Of a DNA stretch of 64,000 nt, positions 44,095 through 52,773 are shown one piece after another. Source of the stretch: Hymenobacter sp. BT559 (GTDB lineage: Bacteria > Bacteroidota > Bacteroidia > Cytophagales > Hymenobacteraceae); NCBI RefSeq assembly GCF_017571525.1, contig NZ_JAGETY010000004.1, positions 62,001-126,000 of the forward strand, in the 5' to 3' direction. Numbering within the stretch: position 1 is the stretch's first letter; every line of letters starts with the position of its first letter. The notes under the pieces are model-generated. The model had not been told where the DNA came from. It did no database searches and saw nothing but the letters and a program-made list of their open reading frames with translations. Made by a program: the position numbers and the translations under genes.

Positions 44095-44925
44095 CTACTG
44101 CACCTTAATCCGCAGCACCCGGCGCGAATGGGCGCTGAAGTACCCTAGCGCGCCGCCCGAGAAATTTGATTTGGGGTTGGCGGGGGTGGTGCTGGGGGCA
44201 CCGCCGACGGTCAGAATCTGGTTGAGGGTGCGGAAATATTCGTAGACGTTGGGGTCGATGTTTTGCATCTCGACCTGGAGGCTGTCGCCCGCCGCAAGCT
44301 TGTTGACGCCGTTGGGGTCGGTGCTGCTGTTGCTGAAGCTGCGCAGGGTTTGGGTGATGTGCTTGCCGTCGGTAAACTGGTCGTTTTGCACGAAGATGGC
44401 GTTGTTGAGGCGGCCGTTGCGGTACTGGCGGAAGAGGTAGCTGTTGCCCGGCCCCACGGGGTCGGTGTAGTCCACCACGGCCTGGATGTTGTTGCCCACG
44501 GTGCTAACCTGGGTGCTCAGCTTCTCGAAGGGCACCACCGGCGACGGCAGCGTCGACACGGCCACGTAAGAATTACCGCCGGTTTCGACCCGCAGCGTAT
44601 AAGAGCGGCCCGGCACGCCCTTTATAGTAGCGCCCGTGTACTGGCCAGGCGTGGCTTCGCGCAGCGTTTCGGTGCTGCCCGCGTTGTCGGCTAGGGTCAC
44701 GGTGGCGCCGGTAACGGGCGCAAAGGTGTTAGTGTCGGTGTAGTTGGCCGAGGTGCTGAGGCTGACCTGGCAAGGGCGGTTGTCATCCACCAGATTGCCC
44801 TCAATAACGAGTTGCGTGGGCGAAGTTTTCAGGTTGAGATTGACGACTTTTTCGCAACTGGTACTGACGAGCAGCAGGGTAGCAAGGAGCAGAATAAGTA
44901 AGCGATTGGGCGAATTTTCAGACAT
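44095..44925 (-). CDS. DUF4249 lipoprotein
   Basis: A 276-residue outer-membrane-associated lipoprotein of the DUF4249 family. Leader with C24 in LLVSTSCEKVV, then the family start NLNLKTSPTQLVIEGNLVDD, GATVTLADNAGSTETL and YTLRVETGGNSYVAVSTLP. DUF4249 proteins in Bacteroidota are almost always encoded next to a TonB-dependent receptor with a carboxypeptidase-like domain, as here (receptor gene upstream on the same strand). The pair probably takes up a nutrient or metal. A palindromic repeat separates the two genes. Confidence 0.93.
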   Translation of the reverse strand: MSENSPNRLLILLLATLLLVSTSCEKVVNLNLKTSPTQLVIEGNLVDDNRPCQVSLSTSANYTDTNTFAPVTGATVTLADNAGSTETLREATPGQYTGATIKGVPGRSYTLRVETGGNSYVAVSTLPSPVVPFEKLSTQVSTVGNNIQAVVDYTDPVGPGNSYLFRQYRNGRLNNAIFVQNDQFTDGKHITQTLRSFSNSSTDPNGVNKLAAGDSLQVEMQNIDPNVYEYFRTLNQILTVGGAPSTTPANPKSNFSGGALGYFSAHSRRVLRIKVQ

Positions 44926-44947
44926 AGCAAATAATAAATAACAGAAC

Positions 44948-45039
44948 GTCATGCTGAGCTTGCCGAAGCATCTCTACCGCGCCGCTAGGGTCACTTTCCC
45001 AATAATGCGGTAGAGATGCTTCGGCAAGCTCAGCATGAC
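44948..45039. repeat. Palindromic repeat family A, copy 3
   Basis: 33-bp perfect arms of the GTCATGCTGAGCTTGCCGAA type around a CGCCGCTAGGGTC-bearing loop. The only family A copy in the window between genes on the same strand (TonB receptor then DUF4249). It may lower DUF4249 expression relative to the receptor. Confidence 0.92.
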
Positions 45040-45066
45040 ACGAAAAATAAATTTTCTAACAAGGAC

Positions 45067-47415
45067 TTAAAAGCTGAAATTGTACGTGGCCGAGGGCACC
45101 ATCCGGAACAGGGCCGTTTGCACAGCCTGGGTTTTGCTGGCGTCGTTGGGGTCAGGCTGGAAGCGGATGCTGTAGGGGTTTTCGCGGCCCAGCGCATTAT
45201 AAATCGAGAACGACCAGCTGCTGTGGAAACGCTTACCTTCCTGGCCGGGCTTCTCGTAGGTGGCGCCCAGGTCAAGGCGCTGGTAGTAGGGCAGGCGGTC
45301 GGCGTTGCGCTGGCCGTAGAGGCTCACCACCTGGCCAGCCACCGCGTACTTACCCACCGGGAAAGTAGCCGCGTTGCCGGTGCTCATCAGGAAGGTGCCC
45401 GAGAACGTCCACTTCTTATTGAGCTGATAGATACCTACTACCGACACGTCGTGCGGCCGGTCCTGGCGGGCATTAAACCACGAGCCGCCGTTGATTTCAG
45501 TAAACTGGCGCTGCGATTTGCTCAGCGTGTAGCCTAGCCAGCCGGTGAAGCGGCCCACGTCTTTGCGCAGCAAAAACTCGATGCCGTAGGCCCGCCCAAT
45601 GCCGTAGAGCAGGCTGGCCTCCACGTCGAAATTGCCGCGCAGCTGCGTGCCATCGCGGTAGTCAATCTGGTTGCCGAGCGACTTGTAATAGCCCTCCACG
45701 GTAAGCGAATAGGTCTTGTCGGGGCCCAGCGTGCGGTAGTAGCCAGCCGAAATCTGGTCCGAGGTTTCGGGCTTCACGTTGAACGTAGTGGGCACGTAGA
45801 GGTCAGTAGGCAGCGAGGTGCTGCTGTTGCTGAGCAGGTGCAGGTTTTGCACGTTGCGGGCGTAGCCGGCCTTAAGCTGGCTAGCCTCGTTGAGCTGGAA
45901 GCTGGCCGCAAAGCGTGGCTCCAGGCGCACGTAGGTTTTCAAAAACTGGCCCTTGCTGCTGTAGGGCGTGGCCGTGAGCACGGTGCCGGCTGCGTCGTAG
46001 GTCGAGTAGGTTCCGGGCCCTAGCAGGCTAAAGCTCGATAGCCGCAGGCCGGTGGTGAAGTTGAGGCGCGGCGTGGCCTGCCACTCGTGCGAGGCGTAGG
46101 CCGCCGTTTCGAGCGAGTAGTTGGTGCGGTCGGCCGTGGCGTTTACCGACGAGCCGGCATCGGCCACCACGTAGCCCGGCGTGATGGTGTGATAAATGGC
46201 ATTGGCCCCGAAGCGGAAAGTCTGGGTAGCGCTGGGCGTAAATTCCACGTCTTCCTTCAAATTCAAGTCCTGAATTTTCGAGATAATGCTGAAATTCTGC
46301 GCGTTGGACGTGATGTCAATTTCGTAATCGTACTTACTGAAAATGAGCGAAGTATTGGAGAATACCCGGTCGCTGAACAAGTGATTGAGACGCAGCGTGG
46401 CCGTCTTGTTGCCGTAGTACTGCCCGAACGTATTGGCGAGCCCTAGCGCGTCGCGCCCCAGGTAGGCGCTGAAATAGAGCCGGTTGCGCTCGTTGAGCAA
46501 GTAGTTAGCCTTGGCATTGACGTCGTAGAAATACAGGCTCGAATTTTTGGTGGTTTCGTTTTTCGAGAACTTCAGAAAGACATCGGCGTAGGTGCGCCGG
46601 GCTGTTACGATGAACGAGCCTTTGTCTTTCACAACCGGCCCTTCGAGGGCTAGCCGGCTGGCAATGAGGCCGATGCCGCCGCTGCCGTGCAGCTGTTGAT
46701 TGTTGCCATCTTTCATCTTGATATCGACCACCGACGACAAGCGCCCGCCATACTGCGCCGGCATACCGCCCTTAAACACAGTCAGGTCCTTGATAGCGTC
46801 GGAGTTGAAGGTCGAGAAAAACCCGAGTAAGTGCGAGGCGTTGTACACGGGCGCCTCATCTAGCAAAATCAGGTTCTGGTCTACGGCCCCGCCGCGCACC
46901 GAAAAGCCGCTGCTGCCCTCGCCGGCCGATTTAATACCCGGCAGCAAGGTCAGCGTTTTAATCACGTCCTTTTCACCAAAGAGCACCGGCACCTTAGCTA
47001 TCTGCTTGAGGTCGAGAGTTTCGACGCCCATCTGCGCCTTGCTAATATTGGCGTCGGCGCTGCGGCCGGTCACCACCACTTCGTTCAGGTCGTTGCCGCT
47101 GGGCTTGAGCTTAAAATCAATACGCTGGCTAGCCCCGATAGTGAGCGAGCGCTGCTGGCTGGCGAAGCCTACAAAGCTGGCTTCCAGCGTGTAGGTGCCG
47201 GCCGGCACCGTGAGCGTGAAGAAACCGTAGGCATTGGCGCCGGTACCCACGCCGGGCAGTTCCCGCACCCGCACAGTGGCGCCAGTCAGGTTTTCGCCCG
47301 AGGTGGCATCCTGCACGGTGCCGCTGATGGTAAAGCGCGATTGAGCCAGCGCCGGGTGCCACAGCAAGAGCAGCACCAGCAGCCACGCCCCCAGCGGATA
47401 AATACGTTTTTGCAT
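45067..47415 (-). CDS. TonB-dependent receptor, DUF4249 partner
   Basis: A 782-residue outer-membrane receptor. Signal peptide MQKRIYPLGAWLLVLLLLWH, a carboxypeptidase-regulatory-like domain (FTISGTVQDATSGENLTGAT), the plug (VLFGEKDVIKTLTLLPGIKS, FSVRGGAVDQNLILLDEAPV) and a barrel ending in PSATYNFSF with a terminal phenylalanine. The plug pattern is that of the DUF4249-linked receptors. The ATG at 47415 starts the signal peptide; upstream extension to 47574 is unsupported. Operon with DUF4249 downstream. Confidence 0.93.
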   Translation of the reverse strand: MQKRIYPLGAWLLVLLLLWHPALAQSRFTISGTVQDATSGENLTGATVRVRELPGVGTGANAYGFFTLTVPAGTYTLEASFVGFASQQRSLTIGASQRIDFKLKPSGNDLNEVVVTGRSADANISKAQMGVETLDLKQIAKVPVLFGEKDVIKTLTLLPGIKSAGEGSSGFSVRGGAVDQNLILLDEAPVYNASHLLGFFSTFNSDAIKDLTVFKGGMPAQYGGRLSSVVDIKMKDGNNQQLHGSGGIGLIASRLALEGPVVKDKGSFIVTARRTYADVFLKFSKNETTKNSSLYFYDVNAKANYLLNERNRLYFSAYLGRDALGLANTFGQYYGNKTATLRLNHLFSDRVFSNTSLIFSKYDYEIDITSNAQNFSIISKIQDLNLKEDVEFTPSATQTFRFGANAIYHTITPGYVVADAGSSVNATADRTNYSLETAAYASHEWQATPRLNFTTGLRLSSFSLLGPGTYSTYDAAGTVLTATPYSSKGQFLKTYVRLEPRFAASFQLNEASQLKAGYARNVQNLHLLSNSSTSLPTDLYVPTTFNVKPETSDQISAGYYRTLGPDKTYSLTVEGYYKSLGNQIDYRDGTQLRGNFDVEASLLYGIGRAYGIEFLLRKDVGRFTGWLGYTLSKSQRQFTEINGGSWFNARQDRPHDVSVVGIYQLNKKWTFSGTFLMSTGNAATFPVGKYAVAGQVVSLYGQRNADRLPYYQRLDLGATYEKPGQEGKRFHSSWSFSIYNALGRENPYSIRFQPDPNDASKTQAVQTALFRMVPSATYNFSF

Positions 47416-47456
47416 AGAAAAGGCCAGGAAATGGGCCAGGCGGTATTTGGGAAGGC

Positions 47457-47464
47457 TAAAAGTA
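47457..47464 (-). promoter_or_regulatory. Putative -7 box, TonB receptor
   Basis: TACTTTTA on the minus strand, 42 bases before the ATG at 47415. Confidence 0.35.
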
Positions 47465-47551
47465 CAACCGGCAGGGTGCGCTTGCCCAGCTTTTCGGCTG
47501 ACCTCAGCTATACCTGCTTCCCTATCCAGCCTCAGGCTTTGAGCCTTGTCT

Positions 47552-48994
47552 TCAATTTGCGACGTTGCGCGCAAATACCGCCAGCTGCGAGGGCGCCCCT
47601 AGCCCCTCCACCTCCTCCCCCATGCTCACCAGCCGCACGGCGTAACCGTGGCGCTCAGCCACGCCGCTAGCCCAGGCGGCAAACTCGGCGCGGGTCCATT
47701 CGAAGCGGTGGTCGGCGTGGCGGAAGTTGCCGGCCGACAGCGTTTCGTACACTTGATTGTACTCCGCATTGGGCGTCGTGACGAAGACGTGCGCTGGCCG
47801 CGCCTGGCAAAATACTACGGCTTCGAGGGCGGCCAGGCGGCTAGGGTCGAGATGCTCAATAACCTCCACTAGCGCCGCCGCGTCGAAGCCGGCGAGGCGC
47901 TCATCCTTATACAAAAGCGAGCCCTGAATGAGGTCGAGGCGGGCGCGCTGGCGCGGGGGCATCTCGGCCAGGTGCAGGCGCTGGGCGGCGCGAGCCAGCG
48001 CCTGGTGCGATACATCTATGCCTAGGATGTACTCGATTTTATGCTGCCGCAACAGCAAGCGCAATAGTTTGCCCTCGCCGCAGCCTAAGTCGAGCACGCG
48101 CTTGGGCCCTAGCTCGTAGATTTCCTGGGCCACCTGCTGGAGGCGCTGGTCGTGGAGCGACAGTTTGGGCTCCGGGGCGGGGCTAGCCGCGGCGATGGGC
48201 GATGAAATGCTAGCTTCATCGGTCTCCGGGGCCGCTGGCTCCGGCAATTCCTCCTCGGTGCTTTCCAGCAGCCTAGCCAGCGCGGGGTTCACGTACAGCG
48301 CTTTATAGCGCAGGTAGCGGCGCGTGATGAAGCTGCGTTCGGGGTGGCGGGGCAGCCAGTCGCCGCCACGGTGCAGCAGCTTTTCGGCCTCGTTCTGGTC
48401 TACGTAGTAGTGCTTGTCGTTGTCGAGCACGGGCAGCAGCACGTAGAGGTGCGTCAGCACGTCTTGCAGGCGCAGGCCCTCGTGGCGCAGGTGCAGGGTG
48501 TAGTAGCCGCTGTCGCCCCAGGTGGGCTGCGTGGGGTCGAGCGGGGAGGTTGCTACTTTCACCTGGTACCCTAGCGGCTCGAAGAGGCGGCGCGGCCAGT
48601 CGGGGCCGGGCGCCGAGACTACGGCCACGGTCACGGCGAGCGGCAGGGCTTCGGCGGGCAGGGCGGGGCGGTCTTTGCAGGTGCCGTTCATGGCCGTGCC
48701 GAAGGCTTTGCTCAGCGCCACGCTCAGGAAGGACGAGGCCACGTAGGGCCGGTCGTTCACGTATTCCTGCAACGAAAAGCCTTCACCGGGCGCGCCGCCG
48801 CGGCCACGCACCAGCCCGATGGGGTCGAGGTCGAGCAGCAGCGCGGCGGTGCAGCGCTCGGTGCTGGCCTCGGGGTAAAATACGTGGGCCTGGCCGCCGG
48901 TAATTTCCACGCTTTGCAGGCGCGCCGGGTTTTTATGGAGCAAATACCCGAGGTCGGTAGCGGGCTGGTGGGTGGTCGAAATCGTGAGCAGCAT
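47552..48994 (-). CDS. hen1: 3'-terminal RNA ribose 2'-O-methyltransferase Hen1
   Basis: Bacterial Hen1 methylates the 2'-OH at the 3' end of broken RNA during repair, so that sealing by Pnkp leaves a protected junction. The 480-residue protein has the N-terminal bacterial Hen1 domain (LLTISTTHQPATDLGYLLHK, EYVNDRPYVASSFLSVAL) and a C-terminal methyltransferase: SAM motif DLGCGEG at 302-308, metal ligands E377, E380 and H381 in VEVIEHLD, and H429 in RHADHRFEWTRAEF. All are present, so it should be active. The ATG at 48994 is preferred. In other genomes it is adjacent to pnkp; here about 5.3 kb separates the two. Confidence 0.96.
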   Translation of the reverse strand: MLLTISTTHQPATDLGYLLHKNPARLQSVEITGGQAHVFYPEASTERCTAALLLDLDPIGLVRGRGGAPGEGFSLQEYVNDRPYVASSFLSVALSKAFGTAMNGTCKDRPALPAEALPLAVTVAVVSAPGPDWPRRLFEPLGYQVKVATSPLDPTQPTWGDSGYYTLHLRHEGLRLQDVLTHLYVLLPVLDNDKHYYVDQNEAEKLLHRGGDWLPRHPERSFITRRYLRYKALYVNPALARLLESTEEELPEPAAPETDEASISSPIAAASPAPEPKLSLHDQRLQQVAQEIYELGPKRVLDLGCGEGKLLRLLLRQHKIEYILGIDVSHQALARAAQRLHLAEMPPRQRARLDLIQGSLLYKDERLAGFDAAALVEVIEHLDPSRLAALEAVVFCQARPAHVFVTTPNAEYNQVYETLSAGNFRHADHRFEWTRAEFAAWASGVAERHGYAVRLVSMGEEVEGLGAPSQLAVFARNVAN

Positions 48995-49019
48995 GGGCAG
49001 AAAGCACGGAGCAGAAGCC

Positions 49020-49027
49020 CGAAAGTA
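49020..49027 (-). promoter_or_regulatory. -7 box for hen1
   Basis: TACTTTCG on the minus strand, 25 bases before the hen1 ATG, a one-base variant of TAnnTTTG. Confidence 0.4.
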
Positions 49028-49113
49028 GCACACCCCAGGGCTCGGGGCTAGCCAGCGGCCTAACTACTTGGCATACCGAGCATAGTAGCTTGCCGCTCGG
49101 GCCGGCTGGTGCT

Positions 49114-49121
49114 TACCTTCG
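49114..49121 (+). promoter_or_regulatory. -7 box for the beta-propeller gene
   Basis: TACCTTCG, 49 bases before the ATG at 49171, divergent from the hen1 promoter. Confidence 0.4.
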
Positions 49122-49170
49122 CTAGCCTAGCTTCTTCCCGACCAACTTCCTTTTCCCACCCCCTAGCCGC

Positions 49171-50679
49171 ATGAAATTTCGCGCGCCCCACCTGCTCTTC
49201 CTGTTTTTCTATTTGGCCCTGGCCCAAGCTAGTTTTGCCCAGCAGCTAGGGGCCTTCGATGGCCAGCAAGATGTAGGCGCCACTGGCCTGCTCGGCACCG
49301 CTAGCTACCTGCCCAGCACCCAGCAATACGTGGTAACGGGCGCCGGCGCCAATATCTGGGCCGACCACGACGCGTTTCACTACGTCTATAAAAAGCTCAC
49401 CGGCGACTTTATCGTCTACGCCCGGGCTGGTCTAGTAGGCTGGCGCGGTGCCGAAACCCACCGCAAAATGGGCTGGATGGTGCGCCAAAGCCTGGAGGCC
49501 AACTCGCCGCAGGTGAGCGCGGCCGAGCACGGCGATGGCCTCACCTCGCTACAATACCGCAAAACCGCCGGCGCCACCACCGAAGAAACCCGCGCCACCA
49601 TCACCCAGGCCGACATCATTCAATTGGAGCGTGTCGGCACCACCTACACCATGCGGGTAGCGCAGTTTGGCCAGCCTTTCGAAGTGGTGCAGGTAGCCAA
49701 CGTGGACCTGGGCCAGGAGGTGTACGTGGGCCTTTTTGTGTGCGCCCACAACGCCGACGTAACCGAAACGGCCGTTTTCCGCGATGTGCGCCTGACAACG
49801 CCCGCGCCCGCTAGCCTCGTGGCCTACAAGCAGTACCTGGGCAGCCACCTCGAAGTGCTCGACGTGGCCTCCGGTAACCGCGAGGTTATCTACTCGGCGC
49901 CCAATTCCATCCAGGCGCCCAACTGGCGGCCCGATGGCAAAAGCTTGATTTACAACAGCGACGGCTTGATGTACAATTTCGACCTGGCCACCCGGCAGCC
50001 GGCCGTGCTGCCCACCGGCGACGTCAAGAATAACAATAATGACCACGTGCTGGCCTTCGGCGGCAATATGCTGGGCCTGAGCAGCGGCGTCGACAAGCTC
50101 GGGGGCTCCATTGTGTATACGGTGCCGGCTAGCGGCGGCACGCCCCGCCAGATTACGCCGCGCGGCCCCTCCTACCTGCACAGCTGGTCGCCCGATGGCA
50201 AGCTGCTGCTCTTCACCGGCCAGCGCAACAATGACTTCGACATCTACCGCGTGCCGGCCAAGGGCGGCAAGGAAGTGCGCCTCACCACTGCCAAAGGCCT
50301 CGACGACGGCCCCGAGTACACGCCCGATGGCCAGTACATCTACTTCAACTCGGCGCGCACCGGCACTATGCAAATCTGGCGCATGAAGCCGGACGGCAGT
50401 CAGCAGGAAGCCGTGACGACCGGCGAGTTCAACGACTGGTTTCCGCACATCTCGCCCGATGGCAAGTGGCTGGTCTTCGTCTCCTTTTTGAAGGATGAGG
50501 TGCCCGCCGGCGACCACCCCTTCTACAAGCACGTGTACCTGCGCCTGATGCCCCTAACCGGCGGCCAGCCCAAAGTCATCGCCTATGTCTACGGCGGCCA
50601 GGGCACCATAAACACGCCCTCGTGGTCGCCCGACAGCAAGCGCGTGGCCTTCATCAGCAACAGCGGCCCGCTGAAGTAA
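49171..50679 (+). CDS. Secreted TolB-like beta-propeller protein
   Basis: A 502-residue exported protein. Signal peptide MKFRAPHLLFLFFYLALAQA, then an N-terminal DUF1349/concanavalin-like region (WRGAETHRKMGWMVRQSLEA), then about five WD40-like PD40 repeats, recognised by SWSPDGKLLLFTGQ, YTPDGQYIYFNSA, ISPDGKWLVFVS and SWSPDSKRVAFIS. These repeats are typical of TolB-type propellers used for protein or glycan binding. A periplasmic or surface binding role is likely; no catalytic motif is seen. Divergent from hen1. Confidence 0.88.
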   Translation: MKFRAPHLLFLFFYLALAQASFAQQLGAFDGQQDVGATGLLGTASYLPSTQQYVVTGAGANIWADHDAFHYVYKKLTGDFIVYARAGLVGWRGAETHRKMGWMVRQSLEANSPQVSAAEHGDGLTSLQYRKTAGATTEETRATITQADIIQLERVGTTYTMRVAQFGQPFEVVQVANVDLGQEVYVGLFVCAHNADVTETAVFRDVRLTTPAPASLVAYKQYLGSHLEVLDVASGNREVIYSAPNSIQAPNWRPDGKSLIYNSDGLMYNFDLATRQPAVLPTGDVKNNNNDHVLAFGGNMLGLSSGVDKLGGSIVYTVPASGGTPRQITPRGPSYLHSWSPDGKLLLFTGQRNNDFDIYRVPAKGGKEVRLTTAKGLDDGPEYTPDGQYIYFNSARTGTMQIWRMKPDGSQQEAVTTGEFNDWFPHISPDGKWLVFVSFLKDEVPAGDHPFYKHVYLRLMPLTGGQPKVIAYVYGGQGTINTPSWSPDSKRVAFISNSGPLK

Positions 50680-50702
50680 CTGCTTATACAAAGCAAAACG
50701 TC

Positions 50703-50796
50703 CGTCATGCTGAGCGTGTCGAAGCATCTCGCTCGCGCCGTTAGGTTAGTACCCCTAGCGGCGCGAGCGAGATGCTTCGACAAGCTCAGCATGACG
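50703..50796. repeat. Palindromic repeat family A, copy 4
   Basis: 38-bp arms (50703-50740, 50759-50796) with few mismatches. Core GTCATGCTGAGCGTGTCGAA then GCATCTCGCTCGCG; loop contains ACCCCTAGCGGCG. Confidence 0.9.
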
Positions 50797-50832
50797 TTCT
50801 GGTTAGGAACTGCTAGCAGTTATGAAGCCATC

Positions 50833-50923
50833 TGTCCTTGTGAGCGCAGCGCGGCAATCGCCCCAGAACAACACCCGGACGATTTCGTTCTGGGGCGATT
50901 GCCGCGCTGCGCTCGCAAGGACA
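50833..50923. repeat. Palindromic repeat, different family (D)
   Basis: Long arms TGTCCTTGTGAGCGCAGC then GCGGCAATCGCCCCAGAAC and a near-perfect complement at the right end (one mismatch), with a 17-base centre. It lies 36 bp after copy 4 of family A, still between convergent genes. Confidence 0.88.
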
Positions 50924-50961
50924 AACTATTCAATGATATGTAAATCAATTTTCTAGCTAGT

Positions 50962-51897
50962 CTACGCCCGGCCTACCTTTTCCAGCAATGCCTTGGTTTT
51001 GCGGATGCCGTCTTCTTCACTCAGCGTATCGCCTTCGTACTCGATACCCACGTAGCCATTGAAGCCCGATTTTTTAATGATGCCAAACATCTTGCTGTAA
51101 TCTGTTTCCACGCAATTACCAGCCGCATCGAAGTCGAAGGTTTTGGCACTCACACCCTTCGCTAGGGGCATCCACTCCTGCACGGCCTTGTACTTGTCGT
51201 ATTCCTCGATGCACTTGCCTTTATAAAGCTCGCCGCTGTCGCGCCGGATGCAGAAGTTGCCGAAGTCGGGCAGAATACCCACGCTCTTTTTATCGACCTG
51301 CCGAATGGTTTTCAAGAGCCACTGACCGTCAGAGGTATAGCTGCCGTGGTTTTCCACTATCACGTTGATGCCCGCTTTTTGGGCGTACTCGTTCAGGCGG
51401 CTCAGGCCATCGATGGCGGCTAGCTGTACCTCGGTCGCCGAGCCCTTGCCGAAGGCGTTGACCCGCACCGTGAGGCAGCCCAAGTACTTGGCGGCATCGA
51501 CCCATTTGTAATGGTTCTCAACGGCTTTGCGGCGCTCAGCCTCGTTGGGCGCGCCGAGGTCGCCCTCGCCGTCTATCATGATGAGATGGTTGCGCACGCC
51601 ATTGTCGTGGCAGCGCTGCAAGAGGTCGCTCAGGTACTTGGTATCCTGCGCTTTGTCTTTGAAAAACTGGTTAACGTACTCCACCACGCTGATGCCATAC
51701 TCTTTTTTGGCAATGGCCGGGAAGTCGAGGTTATCGATTTTCTTGCTGAATAAGGCTTTGTGCAGCGACCACTCGGCCAGCGAAATCTCGAAAAACGGCT
51801 GGGCAGCCAGCTCGTGGGCGATGGCGGGCGGGGCCAGGGCCGCCGTAGCGGCCACGGTAGCCGCCTGTTTGAGAAAATGACGGCGCGAAGTAGTCAT
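50962..51897 (-). CDS. Sugar phosphate isomerase/epimerase-like TIM barrel, Tat
   Basis: A 311-residue xylose-isomerase-like TIM barrel. The N-terminal twin-arginine leader MTTSRRHFLKQAATVAATAA indicates export. Barrel and metal-site blocks: GISVVEYVNQFF, NVIVENHGSYTSDGQWL (glutamate and histidine ligands), SVGILPDFGNFCI, and VGIEYEGDTLSEEDGIRK at the end. Such proteins are often encoded with Gfo/Idh/MocA and DUF1080 proteins; those lie about 41 kb away here. Substrate unknown. Confidence 0.9.
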   Translation of the reverse strand: MTTSRRHFLKQAATVAATAALAPPAIAHELAAQPFFEISLAEWSLHKALFSKKIDNLDFPAIAKKEYGISVVEYVNQFFKDKAQDTKYLSDLLQRCHDNGVRNHLIMIDGEGDLGAPNEAERRKAVENHYKWVDAAKYLGCLTVRVNAFGKGSATEVQLAAIDGLSRLNEYAQKAGINVIVENHGSYTSDGQWLLKTIRQVDKKSVGILPDFGNFCIRRDSGELYKGKCIEEYDKYKAVQEWMPLAKGVSAKTFDFDAAGNCVETDYSKMFGIIKKSGFNGYVGIEYEGDTLSEEDGIRKTKALLEKVGRA

Positions 51898-51949
51898 GGG
51901 CAGGTGGGTGGGAAAAGGATGCTAGCCAGGCTGCTACCGCCCGGCCCGC

Positions 51950-51957
51950 CGAAAGTA
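51950..51957 (-). promoter_or_regulatory. -7 box, TIM-barrel gene
   Basis: TACTTTCG on the minus strand, 52 bases before the ATG at 51897; identical to the octamer before hen1. Confidence 0.4.
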
Positions 51958-52054
51958 GCACCCCTGGCCGTAATGGGGAAGCCGGCCCCGCCCGAACTTT
52001 GCGGCCCTAGCGCCGGCCCGCGCCCGGCGGCCTTTCTCCCAGCGTACTTTTCCC

Positions 52055-52693
52055 GTGTCCGAATTACCCACTCCCGCCGCGTCGGCGCAGCCTTCCCTCA
52101 CCGACTTCGCCAGCTTCTACCTCTACGGCCTCACGAATAATCCCTACCAGCAGTCCACGGACCTCGGCAAGTTTGGGCAGCTCTACAACCTCGTTATCGG
52201 GGAGCACGGCGGAGTGGGGCTAGCCAGCTCCTTTCACCCCTACCAGCTCGTGAACCAGGCCGGCGTAACGGTGTGGTACGCGGCCTACGCCCAGCTCTAC
52301 GCGCAGCCCAACCGGGCGGCACTCTTCGAGGCCATGGCCGACGAGCAGGCGCGCTTCGTAGTGGCGCCGCCCGCCTCCTTCAGCGAGTTTCACGTGTGGC
52401 CCGATACCCGGCTGACGAGCGTGGAGAACCCGGTTTTCAGCCACTACATCCCGTTTGTGCTGCCCTTCTTGGTGCGCAAAGGCCCGGCCGCCCTGCGTTG
52501 GGATGCCGAGCTGGCCGCCGCTGAGGGCGACCGTGCCCGCTTCGGCCAGTACCTCGATGCCGTGAACGAGGCCATCCGCTTTGTGCAGCCCGCGCCGGGG
52601 TTTGTGCTGGGCTTCGGCGAATTTAATGAGCAAGAGCCTAGCCAGCTCATTGAGCGGTTTATGGACATACGCCCCACCTTGCTCACGCGCTAG
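52055..52693 (+). CDS. Hypothetical conserved-looking protein
   Basis: A 212-residue cytosolic-looking protein with a GTG start at 52055 (MSELPTPAASAQPSLTDFAS). No signal peptide, membrane segment or recognised motif. It is rich in aromatic residues (for example FYLYGLTNNPYQQST and FHVWPDTRL) and has normal GC-rich codon use for this genome, which supports it being coding. A palindromic repeat follows immediately and separates it from the convergent glycosidase gene. No family recognised. Confidence 0.7.
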   Translation: MSELPTPAASAQPSLTDFASFYLYGLTNNPYQQSTDLGKFGQLYNLVIGEHGGVGLASSFHPYQLVNQAGVTVWYAAYAQLYAQPNRAALFEAMADEQARFVVAPPASFSEFHVWPDTRLTSVENPVFSHYIPFVLPFLVRKGPAALRWDAELAAAEGDRARFGQYLDAVNEAIRFVQPAPGFVLGFGEFNEQEPSQLIERFMDIRPTLLTR

Positions 52694-52700
52694 GTAACTT

Positions 52701-52773
52701 GTAGCGCGGACTTTGTAGTCCGCGTTTGCGCCTTCATGACCTAACCAAACGCGGACTACAAAGTCCGCGCTAC
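52701..52773. repeat. Palindromic repeat family B, copy with perfect arms
   Basis: 28-bp perfect arms (52701-52728, 52746-52773) starting GTAGCGCGGACTTTG then TAGTCCGCGTTTG. The right arm encodes the last five residues (VARTL) and the stop of the glycosidase. Confidence 0.93.
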
